Assembly (NCBI RefSeq): GCF_000283155.1
Contig: NW_004454216.1
Coordinates: 8,790,614-8,854,613, forward strand
Length of the DNA stretch: 64,000 nt
Source of the DNA: Ceratotherium simum simum
Taxonomy: Eukaryota; Chordata; Mammalia; Perissodactyla; Rhinocerotidae
Direction: 5' to 3'
Shown here: positions 1 to 14,000 of the stretch, piece after piece
Position numbering within the stretch: position 1 is the first letter of the stretch
Layout of the letters: each line of letters opens with the position of its first letter
Position numbers and translations under genes: made by a program
The notes under the pieces: generated by a model
Seen by the model: the letters and a program-made list of their open reading frames with translations, nothing else
What the model was told of the DNA's origin: nothing
Database searches by the model: none

Positions 1-960
1 AACAGAATAAAAAGGCAACCCACAGAATGGGATAAAATATTTGCAAAGCATATATCTGATAAGGAATTAATTATCCAGAATATATAGAGAACTCTAAAAC
101 TCAAAAACAAAAACCAAACAACCCAATTAAAAAATAGGCAAAGAACTTGGATAGATATTTCTCCAAAGCAAATAAGCAAATGACCAGTAAGTACATGCAA
201 AGATGTTTAACATCACTAATAATTCACTAATTATTAGGGAAATGCAAATCAAAACTACATAATCATACCAACTAGGATGCCTATCACAAAAAAATGAAGA
301 CAAAAACTCTTATGCACTATTGGTGGGAATGTAAAATGATACAACCACTGTGGAAAACAGTATGGCACTTACTCAAAAAATTAAAAATAGAACTACCATA
401 AGATCCAGCAATTCCACTTCTGAGAATATACTTTAAAAAATTGAAAGCAGGATCTCAAAGAGATATTTGTATACCCATGTTTATAGCAGCATTGTTCACA
501 GGAGCTAAAACAAGGAAGCAATCCAAATGTTCATTGATGGATGAATGGGTAAGTAAAATTACAATGGAATATTATTCAGCCTTAAAAAGGAAGAAAATTC
601 TGACGTATGCTACAACACGGATGAACCTTGAGGACATTATACTAAGTGAAATAAGACAGTTACAGAAAGACAAATACTGTATGATTCCACTTGTGTGAGG
701 TACTTATAGCAGTCAAAATCTTAAACACAGAAAGGAGAATGCTGGTTGCCAAGAGCTGGGGGGAGGGAAGAATGGGGAACTATCGTTTAATGAGTATATA
801 ATTTCAGTTTTGCAAGATGAAAAGCATTCTGGAAATGAATAGTACTGTTGATTGCACTATATGAATGTACTTAATACCAGTGAACTGTTCGCTTAAAAAT
901 GGTTAAGATGGTAAATTTTATATTTTGTGTATTTTACCACAAATGAAAAAATGGAGAGGG
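1..960 (+). mobile_element. L1 LINE 3' end
   Basis: A degenerate L1 ORF2 end and 3' UTR: phrases such as tggtgggaatgtaaaatg and tggaaaacagtatgg, the short peptide MEYYSALKRKK, a G-rich patch (ctggggggagggaagaatggg), and an A-rich end near 950. It continues left of the window and lies in an SLC9C1 intron. Confidence 0.85.
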
Positions 961-1099
961 AAACAGTGAGGTAATGTTTACCCTAGTAGATAGTAAAACA
1001 TGCTATAAATCCACAATAATCAAATAACATGGAATTAGAATAGAATTAGGAAAAAATACATCAATGGAACAGGTTTGAATCTAGTAGCACATCTAAATA

Positions 1100-2275
1100 C
1101 ACATAGTATTCTAGTATACCTAAAGGTGACATTGCAAATTAGGAAAAATGATAGATTATTCAATAAATGATGCTGAAACATTCAAAATTCATATGGAAAA
1201 AATAACATTAGGGCCATACTTCACACCATACAGGGAAAGAAAAACTTCCAGATGTAATGATGGAACATGGAAAATTGTGCAAATTTTATAACCAAATATA
1301 GAGAATATCTTTATATTCTTGATGCGGGAACAGCTCTATTAAACCATTCACAAAACCCAGATACCATTAGTGAACAGATTAGTAGATAATGCTGCATAAA
1401 GTTTAAAACCTCATATGTTTAAATATATTACAAACAAGTTAAGAAGCAAGGCACAGCCTGGAAGATATTTGTAACAAAAATTACACACAAAGTAGTGATA
1501 GCAATAATACCTAAAAAGTTCCCACAAATCAATGGAAAAAAGACAAAGAATTCTACAGAAAGAGAGAAAAGAATTAAACAGGCATTTCACAGATGTGAAA
1601 AGAAAATTTGCCAAAGAATGTTTGAAAGTCCATTTGACATCTCTAGTAACCAAGGAAATAGAAACCGAAGTATTAATAGCTACCATATTTTGCCCATTAA
1701 ATCAGCAATAACGGAAGAAACTGTCAATGTTCAATGCTAATGAGGTTATAAGAAAATAGTCAGACTTAAATATGGCAGAATGAAATGCAAATGAGTACAG
1801 CCATTCTGGAGGGCAATTTTAGCAAATGAAAACTTTAAAAATGCATACCTTTTCAACCAGCAATTACACATGTAGAAACGTACAGATATTTAAAAGTAAA
1901 CAAAGATATATGTTTAAACATATGCTATAAACAACCTACATGTCTATCAAATTATGAATCGTTATATAAATTGATACATCCATGCAAATGAACATTATAT
2001 ATAAATTAGCAAGATTAAGAAAAATCTATATGTACTGGTATGAAAAAGATCACCAAGATATATTATACATTGTATCTATGTACTATTTAAAAACAATCTA
2101 GACAAAAATATATGAAACAATATTTGTTGCATCTGGAGGAAAGAGTAGTAAGGATAGAGCGAGGGTAAAGGGAGATTTATTTATTTTATTTATATTTTTC
2201 ATAATACTTGAAACTGTTACTTGGAAACGTTCTCATATATCACTTGTATAATAAGTAAACTAAATTTTTAAAGAA
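1100..2275 (+). mobile_element. older L1-like LINE fragment
   Basis: AT-rich, L1 ORF2/3' UTR-like text (aaaaagttcccacaaatcaa; ggaggaaagagtagtaagg) with scattered stops. Divergent. The boundaries are approximate. Confidence 0.55.
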
Positions 2276-2635
2276 GATTTTGTACTGATATATGGTGTCT
2301 CAAGCCAGTTGCCACAATTTTCCTGAGGTATCCAGAATAATATCCTGAAGACACAGTCTGGCTTATACTTCTGTAGGTTACTCCATTACCACACAATGCC
2401 TGTGTGCCTTGTATGAATAAAAAAACTCACCATGATCAATGCAGACTATTTTTAGATTAATGCTTATTTTGTAGTTTAAAGATCCAGCATTTTCACTTGA
2501 CTATAGCAGGAAGACCTGTGAAAAGGGGCATCTTCACTGGAGAAAAAACATAGAACACTAGAGGAAAACCTCAAAAGACCGTGGTAAAATAAAGCAAAGA
2601 GAAGAATAATAAAAGCATAAAAAAACAATAGTAAA

Positions 2636-2832
2636 TCTGCATTCACTTGATCTTCACAGTAACCCTACGACTTGGGGACTATTATCGTCCTATTTTGTAA
2701 GGGAGGAAACTGAGGCACAGAGAGATTAAGTAACCTGCCCCAAGTTCAGACAACTAGTAAGTATGGAGACAGTATTCTAATGCAGGAATTCTGATTCCAG
2801 AGCCCATGCTTTTAAACACACCACCACCAAAA
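2636..2832 (-). repeat. MIR SINE
   Basis: Reverse-strand MIR core: gaggaaactgaggcacagag, agattaagtaacctgcccca and actagtaagt. Confidence 0.8.
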
Positions 2833-3059
2833 ACCAAAAATAGAGAGAGAGAGTTGTATATATGGCTAAAATGACTGGGAGTTTTGAACTTAAAAAACCA
2901 AGACCAACACGCCTGATTATGGGGAAAGTTTATCCTGCAGGATAGTAGAAATAATAAACAGAAGCAATGCCATTTAGAATCCCTTATATAACAGTGCTAG
3001 TTTAAAGTTAACATTTTTCCCATACGGAGAATCATCAATCCAGCATCATTTATAGAAAA

Positions 3060-3510
3060 GATCATCCTACCCCATTACACTGCAGTAGAGCCTTTGTCAT
3101 AAATTGACTATGTATGTGCTAATGAGTTTCTGAACTCTTGTTTTATTTTTTTATTTATCTATCATTGAACGTTTTCCAATGTATGTCACACTCTCTTATA
3201 TTGAAACTTAATAATAAATCTTCATGCCTGAGGACACGTATCTTCCAGCTTCATTCTTTTATTCAAGATTATTTTGGCTAGCTTTGGCATTTTGTATTTT
3301 CAAATAAATTGTAGAATCAACTTCATAGTTTCTACAAAAATACGCTGGAATCAAATAAATTGTAGAATCAGCTTGTCAATTTCCACTAAATAGCCTACTG
3401 AAATTTCCATTGGGATTCCAGTAAGTCCGTACATCAATTTAGAGACTGACATCTTTGTAATATTGACTCAATCTATTAACGTATCTCTCCACTTAATTGG
3501 GTTTTAATTT
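3060..3510 (-). mobile_element. L1 ORF2 fragment, reverse
   Basis: Reverse-complement L1 text: attttggctagctttggc, gaatcagcttgtcaatttc and attgggattccagtaag. Confidence 0.75.
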
Positions 3511-3559
3511 TACCTCAGTGGTTCTTATTTTTTTCTGTGTAGAGTTCTTGCACCTATTT

Positions 3560-4735
3560 CATTCATGAATCTGAACTCTTGTCTCATACCACATGCAAAA
3601 AATCAATTCCAGATGGATTGTACATAACTGTAAAAGGCAAAACAATAAGCTCTAGAAGATAACATAAGAGAACTTTCATGATATTGGCTTAAGTAAAGAT
3701 TTCTTAAACAGAACAGAAAATTGGATTTAAATAACATTAAAATTGAGAATTTCTCTTTATTAAAATATAAGAAAATGAAAAGACAATGCACAAAAAGTTA
3801 GAGGATATTTTCAAAATAAATAAATCCAACAAAGGTCTTATGTCCAGAATATATTAAAATCTGTTACAAATCAATACGAACAAGAGAGAAAATCCATTTT
3901 TTAAAAAATCAGCAAAAGACTTAAACAGGCACTTCACAACAGACAATATTCAAACAGCCAATAAACATAAGAAAAGGCGCCAAATAATCATTGTCATAAG
4001 CTTAACACGAATTAAAATCAAAATGAAATATCAACACACAACCACCAGAATATCTAAACTTTTTTAAAAACTGACAATACCAAATGTAGACAATGGTGTG
4101 GAACTGCTGGAACATTGGAGTGGAGCGTAAATTGATGCAATCACTTTGGAAAATGGTTTGGCAGAATCTACTAAATGTGAACATATACATATGTTAAGAC
4201 CCAGAAATTAGATTATATAATGATACACCTAACAGAAATGCGTACATACGTACAGCAAACAAATACTCATAGCAGCATTACAAAAGCCCAGAACTGGAGC
4301 AACCCAAATGTCAATCAACAGTGGATAAATAAAGCTGTGGTCTAGTCATACAACATAATACTACACAACAGTGAAAATGAAATAAATGACTTTTTGCTCC
4401 CTGCAACGTTATAGATGAATCTCAGAAACATAATATTGAGCAAAGGAAACAAGACACAAACAAGTACATACTCTGATTTCATGCAGATAAACCTCAAAAC
4501 CTGACAAAGCTAAACTACGGTAATTAGAAGAGTGCTTATCTTTGGATAGAAGTAATGACTAGAAGAGAACATAAGGGAGGATTCTGGAGTGCAGTAAATG
4601 TTTTCTTAACCTGCGTGCTGCTTACACAGATATTTTCACATTGTAAAGGTTTTTTGAGTGGACCTTAATGATTTGTGCACTTTTTGCTTATCTGCTATGC
4701 TTTAGTAAAAAGGTTTACTTTTAAAAGTTTAATCT
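3560..4735 (+). mobile_element. L1 LINE 3' fragment
   Basis: Forward L1 text (gcaaaagacttaaacaggca, caatggtgtggaactgctgg, agcagcattacaaaagccc). It ends about 180 bases before the first SLC9C1 exon of the window. Confidence 0.75.
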
Positions 4736-4912
4736 CTGACTTCAGAATATTAACATAGAAAAACGCTATTAGAGGGAAGAGGTGGGAGGTTTCCATGGCA
4801 GAACAAAAATCTCAGAAGAGCAAGAAAAAGAAATAGTACAAAACCATAATTGTTTGAACATTCTGTGAACACCAGCTTTGTTCATCTCCTTTCTTAAATT
4901 TTGTGTTTTTAG

Positions 4913-5038
4913 TTAATAATGGCCAAAAAAAGAGAGATAATTGATTTTCAGCCTATTATCAAGCCTCTTACTGTTGAAGAAGCACTGTACCATATTCCAT
5001 GGCTAGATAAAGAGGAACACCATATAAGCTTCATTCAG
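4913..5038 (+). CDS. SLC9C1: SLC9C1 exon, linker leading into the CNBD
   Basis: The exon has 126 nt, 42 codons, phase 0 at both ends, with acceptor ttttag and donor gtaata. It encodes [14 protein letters not shown] followed by [15 protein letters not shown], the segment just before the CNBD beta roll. It resembles the recalled human segment closely. The internal ATG at 4919 is not a start, because the reading frame continues back into the splice acceptor. Confidence 0.92.
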
Positions 5039-8000
5039 GTAATATTTTTATTTCCTAGTAATACTATCTTTAATATGCCTTTATTGCCTGTAGGATAAAA
5101 TTAAAATCCCTTTGAATGACATGCAAAGTGCTTCCACAATCAGCCCGTTCATCATGTACTTCATACTCTCTACTGAACCACACATGGTGCCCAAAACACA
5201 TTGCACTGTTTTCTGATTCCATTCCTCCGTGGGTGCTACTTACTTTTCTTGAAATGCTTTTTGTCTTTATTTTTTTTCAAACCTGCTCTGCTTATTGCTT
5301 CTCTGCAAACATCCCCACCAAAGGTACTCAGAAAAGTAGGCTTTGGGATCTAACACCCCACCAGTAGAAGACCATCCTGTGGTCCATCTTGAGTTTGGAG
5401 GACTGAAGGTGTCACCTCTGTACCCAGTATATACCTTTATTATAGTATTAAGTACATTACATTACAATTATCTTTACCTCTCTCTCTCCTACTATATTTT
5501 TTAGCTCATCCAGCTTTTGAATACCCAGCACCCAGCATGTTGCATATCACATAGTGAGCGCTCAATAAGTGTCTGTGGAATGAACAAATAAATGGGTCTA
5601 ACTTGTTCTAATAACATTCTTTTTCTATATCTAGTTGGTATCAAAAGACCAATTACATTTTTCCACCTGCTTAAAGTATTTTGAATGAATAATTTTTCTT
5701 TTTATTTCGTCAGCTGTTTAAAGCATGAGTATGTATGAGAAGTACACGTGACATTAGCCTGAATCTGTCCTGAATATTTTCCATCCAGATGAAATATTTT
5801 CATCTTTCCATTACATTCTTATTCCTAGATTAGATATTTCTTTCCTAATCTATGTATAAATCCCCCATCTGAAATTAAATATATCCATGAATATCCACCT
5901 TCCTCTCTTTGCTAGCCATAATTCCTATTTTCTCTTACAAATTTATTGCTAACATGATATCTCAGATCTTCTTGAGTGATATTTACTTTAAAAATGTAAA
6001 ACTTTTATTAAAATGTAAACTTCAACATCCCCAACCACTACTAAAATATTGTTTATAGCTTATGTATTGGTGATATTTTTTAGGACAAAGCCAGAATTGT
6101 AACATTTGATTGTGGAAATGATATATTTGAAGAAGGTGATGAGCCCAAAGGAATTTATATAATTATTTCAGGCATGGTAAAGGTAAGGCAGAGTTATTTA
6201 TAAATGCACTTGTGAACATTAGTTAAAAACTTTATAAAATTGAGGGCCGGCCCCATGGCTCAGTGGTTGAGTGTGCACGCTCTGCTACTGGCGGCCCAGG
6301 TTCGGATCCCGGGCAGGCACCGATGCACTGCTTATCCAGCCATGCTGAGGCCACGTCCCACATACAGCAACCAGAAGGATGTGCAACTATGACATACAAC
6401 GATCTACTGGGGCTTTGAGGAGAAAAAGGGGAAAAAAATGGAGGAGGATTGGCAGTAGATGTTAGCTTAGGGCCAGTCTTCCTCAGCAAAAAGAGGAGGA
6501 TTGGCATGGATGTTAGCTCAGGGCAGTCTTCCTCAAAAAAAAAAAATAAAAAAACCTTATAAAATTGAGAATTAAGAGCTTTCCGTGTTAAGATCTTCAT
6601 TGTTCCTTTTTTAGAACAGCAGCTACCATCCAAATGACAATTTTCTTGTTCAGATGCAATGGATAACAGCACTCATCACCTTTTAAGCCACACTTTCCCA
6701 GAGATAACAAGTAACCATCAAAAGGATGATCTTTAAGATAGAAAATTATAATATAAATTACACTCATCTTATGTTTGAGTTGGGCATTTAGCCATTCTAA
6801 GGCAGGTATAGGTTGGCTGAGTAAGTGGAATCTGAAAGATTGGAGTCTTTACGAATGCTTTGTTTTGGGGCCAGCCCAGTGGCGTAGCAGTTAAGTGCAC
6901 GCGCTCTGCTTCGGAGGCCCGGGTTTCGCAGGTTCGGATCCCAGGAGTACACCGCTGCACTGCTTGTCAAGCCATGCTGTGGCGGCGTCCCATATAAAGC
7001 AGAGGGAGATGAGCACGGATGTTAGCCCAGGGCCAATCCTCCTCAGCAAAAAAAAGGAGGATTGACATCGGATGTTAGCTCAGGACTGATCTTCCTTGCA
7101 AAAAAAAATAAAGAATGCTTTGTTTCTAAGTCATTGCTAATTTAATAAATTTACTTAAAAACACACCAGCAATATGTATTCTCAAATCAATATGCACATA
7201 CTAAAATTGTTAAAACCAAAGGAAAAAGGCCATAAATTAGATAATCTTTGTAAATTAAATGGCATATGTATTTTTCTCTTTCTTTGTTCCTAAACAGCTT
7301 CAAACATCAGAGCCAGGTTTGGGAATTGACCAAGTACTCTGGGAGTCAGACGAGAAAGATTGTCAGATAACTTACACAGACTTTGTGATCAATGGGGAAA
7401 TAATAGGAGAGCTAAACTGCTTAACTAATGAACCCATGAAGTATTCTGCCACCTGCAAAACAGTGGTGGAGGTCAGAAAACATCACCTTATGTCTTACTG
7501 TTGTATCTTGTTAAATATCTAGTATCAAATTTCAGGTTATTTCTGTACGACTCATTATATGTTCATGTCACTAGACAGTGACAATTTTTAAAAAATAGGA
7601 ATGGTAAAAGAACAAAACTTGTTACAGAATTACACTTACACAGTATAACATCCTGGCAAAATGGCTTGCAAAAGTTAACCTACCATATTGAAAGAAGGAT
7701 TTAACTAGAAAAACTGGTTATATGAGGTCTTTCACAGGAAAATTAGATGGGATATGTTAACTCTCAATACTGTAATCTGGAGGGTAAGGAAGGGAAAAAG
7801 TTGGAGAGCTAAAATCTATGAATAGAAAAGTTGAGCAAAGTGGATGGAAGTTTCCCTAGACACGATTGAAGACAAAATCCTCAAAGCAACAGGGGCTCCC
7901 AGTGACCTAATTTGAGCTCAGAAAGAACGATCACTACAAACAGTTGAACCCCATAAGTACATAAGCACATGAAGAAGATGCTCAATATCATTAGCTCTCA

Positions 8001-11000
8001 GAGAAATACAAAATAAAGTCATGATGAGGAATCACTACACACCCACTACTTTGGCTAAAAATAAAAAGACAATACCAGGTATTAGCAAGGATGTGAAACA
8101 ACTGAAATTCTCATACACAGCTGGTGAGAGTGTGAAATGTTACAACCCTTTGTGAAAACGGTTTGGCAGATTCTTAGAAAGTTAAACACAGGCTTGCCAT
8201 AGTACCTGGTAATACCACTCATAGATACTTACCCAAGAGAAATAAAAACCAACATACACAATGTGTTGTATATTCATAGAAGCTTATTCCTAGTAGCCTA
8301 CAGTCTGTTCATTGTTAGCATCAACATTTTATTGTTGCCTAACAGGTTTGCTCCCCTCAAATAATGTATTTTTAGAATTACTTACATCTTTCGTTAAAAA
8401 GGTTAAATGGGGGCCGGCCCGGTGGCGCAAGTGGTTGGGTGCGCGCTCCACTGCGGCGGCCCGGGGTTCACTGGTTCGGATCCTGGGCGCGCACCGACGC
8501 ACTGCTTTGGCAAGCCATGCTGTGGCGGCATCCCATATAAAGCGGAGGAGGATGGGCACGGATGTTAGCCCAGGGCCGTCTTCCTCGGCAAAAAAAGAGG
8601 AGGATTGGTGGATGTTAGCACAGGGCTGATCTCCTCACAAAAAAAAAAAAAAAAAGGTTAAATGATTTTTGACACGTCCATTTTTTCAGAATTCATAAGA
8701 ATAATAATTCATTGGATCACATATCTTTTTAATATTTAGTGTACGGCAAGATAACACAAATATTTACTAATATAAACATTTTATTAGATTTCCAGGCAAT
8801 AATATGACTCTTACATAATTTAAATTCTTAGCTTTAATGTTATATATAAATGAGAACACCTCATTTCCTTAAACCAAAGGTACACAAAATGACACCTTAA
8901 ATTTATATCCTCCTTTTTCCAGGCATGTTTTATTCCCAAAAGTCACTTATATGAAGCTTTTAAACATTACTGTCAGATTGAAGATAAAATGTGGGTAAAA
9001 CTTGGACTTTCTATTACTGCCAAAAAAATCAGGGAACATTTATCTTATGAGGTAAGAGGTATTAATGTAAACTCATGCTTCTCTCTGAATTAAAGTATTG
9101 TATTATTGTTAGAAATTAACTATTTAGGAATTTATATTAAACTTTATAAACAGTAGACTATGAAATTATGTTTTTCTTATAGGATTGGAACTACAAGATG
9201 CAACTAAGGCTGTGTAACATTTATGTAAAAGATATACCAAAGAGCACCAAAACTGATATGTATGATGAAACTGTAATTTATGTCATCCTTATACATGGAG
9301 CTTTAGAAGATTGTCAGTTACGAAAAGCTTATAAGGCACCTTCCTTAATTCCTACAACATGCTATCAGGTAAAGAAATGTTGATTCATGTCTTCAGGTCA
9401 ATATGACATATGTCCAACAATGTATTAACATTAGAAAATTTGTCACTTTTCCACCTTTCGTCCTCTCCCTTTTTCCTATACTCCATAAACACACACACAC
9501 ACACAAAACACACGCATATCCAGTTCGTTTATTGCTTTGGCACTGGGTAGCCCAAACACCAAGCTTTTTCTGTTCAGTGTCAATGAGGCAGGCCAAACTG
9601 TACATTTTGCCCACAGTTCAATTTTGGTGCAGTTGTAAATAGCAAAAGAGGTTAAGTTCATTTACACATTGCAGAAGGACCACTATTTCTGGGCAGTACT
9701 GCAATACTCTAGAAAGTTTCTGCCAGACCCATGCTGATCTGATACTAGTAGTAGCTCCCCAGCTACTTTGAAAGTGAATGTGACAGTGAAGGACTTCTCA
9801 TATTTAAGCTGTTGAGTTCCCCTTCCAATCAAAATGAGAAGCTGTGCTATGTGAAGAAGGAAAGAAGGAAGACTGTATGTACATGTGTGTGTGTTTGTAT
9901 AAGTGGGAGTACAGTAAGAGAGGCACGTGTCAGCAAGAGTCAGTGTACATATAAAATACAGCTACTGAAAGTGAATTAAAAGAGGGACCTAGAGTCAATT
10001 AAATTAGGCATATTTTTTTTTAAGCAGCTCATATATGACAGAAACAGTGCTAGATGCTAAAGTGATCAAGACAAATGAGACTGGAACGTGCCCTCAAAAG
10101 AACTCTCAACCAAGTGAAAAGAAACATATATAAATATATTAATAAAACATTTACCTCTATGATAGAAGTACTTACAGGGTAGATTTGGGGGACAAGAAAA
10201 ACATGAGGTAGGAATAAGAGGAATCCTGAGGTGAGAAACGGTCACCAGAAAATTTTCTAAGTGGACACCACCAGCGCCAACGTGATGCCCAATGATAGGA
10301 AGTGAAATATTGTTCTTAACTATGGTGCTCCCTACTTCTGTTCTTGCATACATAATAACAGAATATTGATGTGGTTGCTGGTTGGGAATTTAGATGGCCA
10401 AGCAAGAGGTTCTCGTGGCAGCCGAAAACCTGCCTAGCTCTGTCCGCTCTCCTGGGCATAAAGCCCTGCTCACTGTGAATTTGGTTACCAATGTGATTCA
10501 AAGCATATTGAAAACAACCACAAGGTTGAAGGATTTCTTGAAATCCATTGTTTTTAACACTTTCTTTCTGCCGCATAGAAAAACTCTCCGTGTGATATTT
10601 TAAAGAGTTGTTGATGATTAATTCGTGATCATTTTTCTCATTTGTAAGAGAAATGCATAAAATATTTAAAAATCAGTGCAAGTATATGGAATATTGACTT
10701 TCACAAAACCAACTATCCTGGCATTTTAAGATAGCTACCTAATATGTATTCATATTTTCAATTTTCAGGCCCAAATATTTAGAGGGGGCCTGAGATAGTA
10801 GCTTACCAAAGAAACATTTAATTGTATGATGTTTACTCAGAAACTTGTATTTTGTCAACTTTCAGGTACAAGGCGCTGAAGATTTCACAAAAGTAATGAT
10901 TGTTCAAACTCCAAACCGTGTGAAAAAATTCAGATGGAACGCTACAAAGTATGCACTTTTACGGAAACCATCTCTTCCAGTACCATCAGTATGTAAGTTA

Positions 11001-14000
11001 GATTTCTTTGAGCAATTGAGAACTTACTTTCCAATAAAATAGCCACATGTGTATTTGGAAACTGTTGTATGCAATCTGTCTAGAGTATTGAGGAACGCTT
11101 TTAACTGCTGTGTTTGATATCCAACATATGAATTCAAACTGAGAATATCTGTTCCAGTTAGAAATTATTCTATGTTTCATCTATAAGATAAACATGAATA
11201 ATTAACAAAATAATATGACAAAAAGATTAATGAAGGAATTTCTAGCTCTTCTCTAAAATTAAAATATTTTATATAGCAGTAGTAATGAAAATGGTTTTGT
11301 ACTGTCTGAACAACAGAGTTATAAATCATTGGAACTGCAGAGATAACCCTGATATAAAGCCTATTCTTGATACAAATTTCACCTGATAAAAATTGAATCG
11401 TAACATAAACGATTATTTAATAACTACTATTAAGCAATTGATTAAAATTTAGAAAATAAATTTGAGATAGATTGAAAAATTGAATAGTGAAGAATTAAAT
11501 TATAGAATAAATAATAATAAAATTTAATATTTATCATTTCACTGAAGGGGAAATAATGTTCTAAATTTAGAAATATAGAAATTAATTTTAAAATTCTGAG
11601 CATCAATAAAAGTTTTATCTTTATTATGTTACAATTATGTAACTTTGAATCCATGTGGACACACAAATACTGTCATCCCATGAGTCCCCACTGCCATTTC
11701 AGTTAAGCAGAAGCAGGACATAGTATTGGAAGCTTCACCATCTGCACCTTCTCAGCCATCTCCCCTCCTCACTCTCTAAAACCTAGCCATACCAAACTGG
11801 TAATGGTTCACCTTATATGGAGACCTGGTGGTCTCTCATTCCTGAAGCTTTGCACATTCCTTCTGTTCCTTCTGCCTGGAACCCTATAAACATCCCCCTC
11901 CCACATCTCCCCATTCCAAGGACCTAACTCTTTCTTATCCTTTAAATCTCAGCTTCTGCTCCAAGAAGCCATCCCTGATCCATCCCCAATTCACAAAACT
12001 GCACGCTCCTCTGTGCTCTTATAGCCCATTATGCACACAGGCCTATTTTTCCATTTTGTATTTTTTTGTTTGTATGTTTTCTGGTCTGTCTGCTCCGTTA
12101 GCATATAAACTTCAAGAAAGCGCGGATCAGGGCCAGCCCTGTGGGTTAGTGGTTAAGTGAGCACGCTCCGCTACTGGCAGCCCGGGTTTGGATCCCCGGC
12201 GCGCACCGATGCACTGCTTCTCCGGCCATGCTGAGGCCGCGTCCTCATACAGCAACTAGAAGGATGTGCAACTACGACACACAACTATCTACTGGGGCTT
12301 TGGGGTAAAAAAAAAAGGAGGAGGATTGGCAATAGATGTTAGCTCAGAGCGGGTCTTCCTCAGCAAAAAGAGGAGGATTAGCATGGATGTTAGCTCAGGG
12401 CTGATCTTCCTCAAAAAAAAAAAAAAAAAAAGGAAGCACGGATCATAACTGGTTTCCTTTCTTATGTATCCCCATTGTTTACCAATGGCCCAGCACTCTC
12501 GATACGTATTAATATAAAAGTATTTGAGGATAGTGGGACAATAGATGATTTTTTCTCTCTAATTCCCAAATTTTCTGTGCATTTGTTACATAATCTTTAT
12601 ACTAAAAGTCTTCTAATCCTTATTTTAAAAAGTGACCCTTCTCCTCACCAACTGAGATCACCACCAATTTCAGACCACAGGCCCTGAGTGTGACTGATTT
12701 GAACCTGGTTTAATTTGATAGGAGGCCTAATTGAAACAGGCGTTGGTTTCAGTGCTTGAACTAACACAGTCTTTTTTGAACCAGCTGCAAACAGGATGTA
12801 TGAAGAAGGCCTTCAAGATGAAACAAGTATGGAGGTAAATTTAAAGCAGTCTTTTTAAAAGCCTTATTGGGGAGAAGAGAGTCTGGAATTTATGGAAACT
12901 ATCAATGTGTTTCTCTTATTCTGAAGGAGTTCACCTGCTAGTCATTTTGTAGATTTTGACATGAACACTTTCTTTTAGTGTGGGATACTGCAGAAATTGT
13001 ACTTATATTTTTAGGTAAATATTAGAGAAATGACAAAGAAAAACAAAGTTCAAGAGATGCCAGAATATTCTTGTTGAATCACATTAGCAACCAGGCACTT
13101 ACTGGGGTGGCTATGGTTGTAGGGTCCATGAGCCCCTTCCACTTCTCCACGTTGTGCTGAAACTTCAGCTGGTCTGAAGGCTTCCTTGCTGCCTCAGCTA
13201 TACATCTGGAATCTTCCAACCTGAAAGCAGTCTGCCCCTGTATTCATGATGCCTGTCACAAAGCAGGAGCTCAATAATAAATGCTCTAATCTAATCTACC
13301 CCAAGCTAACCTAAGTTATTCAGAGAGTCCCACAAATATTGATTAATTTCATGGTCCACTATGAGCTTGGGTAGATCACTTGGGCATCTTGGGATCTTCA
13401 AGTTCTGGGCCAACTTTGCAACAAGATCCCAAGTTATGAAACACTATAGGGCCCTGGAAATGAAACTGGGGCAAAGAGAAATAGAGCAAAAGTGCTTCAC
13501 GGCATCTACACCAGCCTATCTGTAGACTGGACCTTTGGGTGTTCCAGATGGGGTAGAGAATTTAATTTTCATTCTAGTCTTTGCCAAGTTGGTTGTATTA
13601 CTCCAGGAGATGCTGATTATAATGCCCAGAATCTGAGAGATGTCTGCTGTAAACACACAAGCCAGAAAATGATGTATTTTGTTGTTAAAAATATGTTTTA
13701 CGTCAGTTAAGCCTGTTTGCTCTATTAGCACTAGGCATGAAACTCTAAGAACACATGCTCCTTCTCCCCCAAATCTCTCCTTACAAGTGTATGTTGAATG
13801 AGAGGTGATTATAGTTTCCTTGGGGAAGTTGAAGGTGTTTCTCTCACGTCCATCTTTAACTCAAATGTGTCCAACTTCCCTGGCCTTCAAGAGGCCAACA
13901 CTCTTCTTTAACATCCAAGTCCCCATCCTGCATAAAAGCAGGAAGTTCACTCCCTCCCTAAGTATTTCGGAATCATTCTGGGGAAGGTTTTCCTCAGACC

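Noticed and set aside
441..698. Short plus-strand frame with MEYYSALKRKK, and a similar one at 20594-20776
   Set aside because: These are relics of the L1 ORF2 C-terminus, truncated and not independent genes.
6232..6672. 146-codon minus-strand frame, and similar frames at 8312-8629 and 16155-16508
   Set aside because: These are translations of ERE SINE sequence and their tails, and the same peptides recur at each SINE copy.
10066..10603. Overlapping open frames on both strands
   Set aside because: They lie in an SLC9C1 intron with no domain and no matching splice sites. They are probably chance frames in an old, unnamed repeat.
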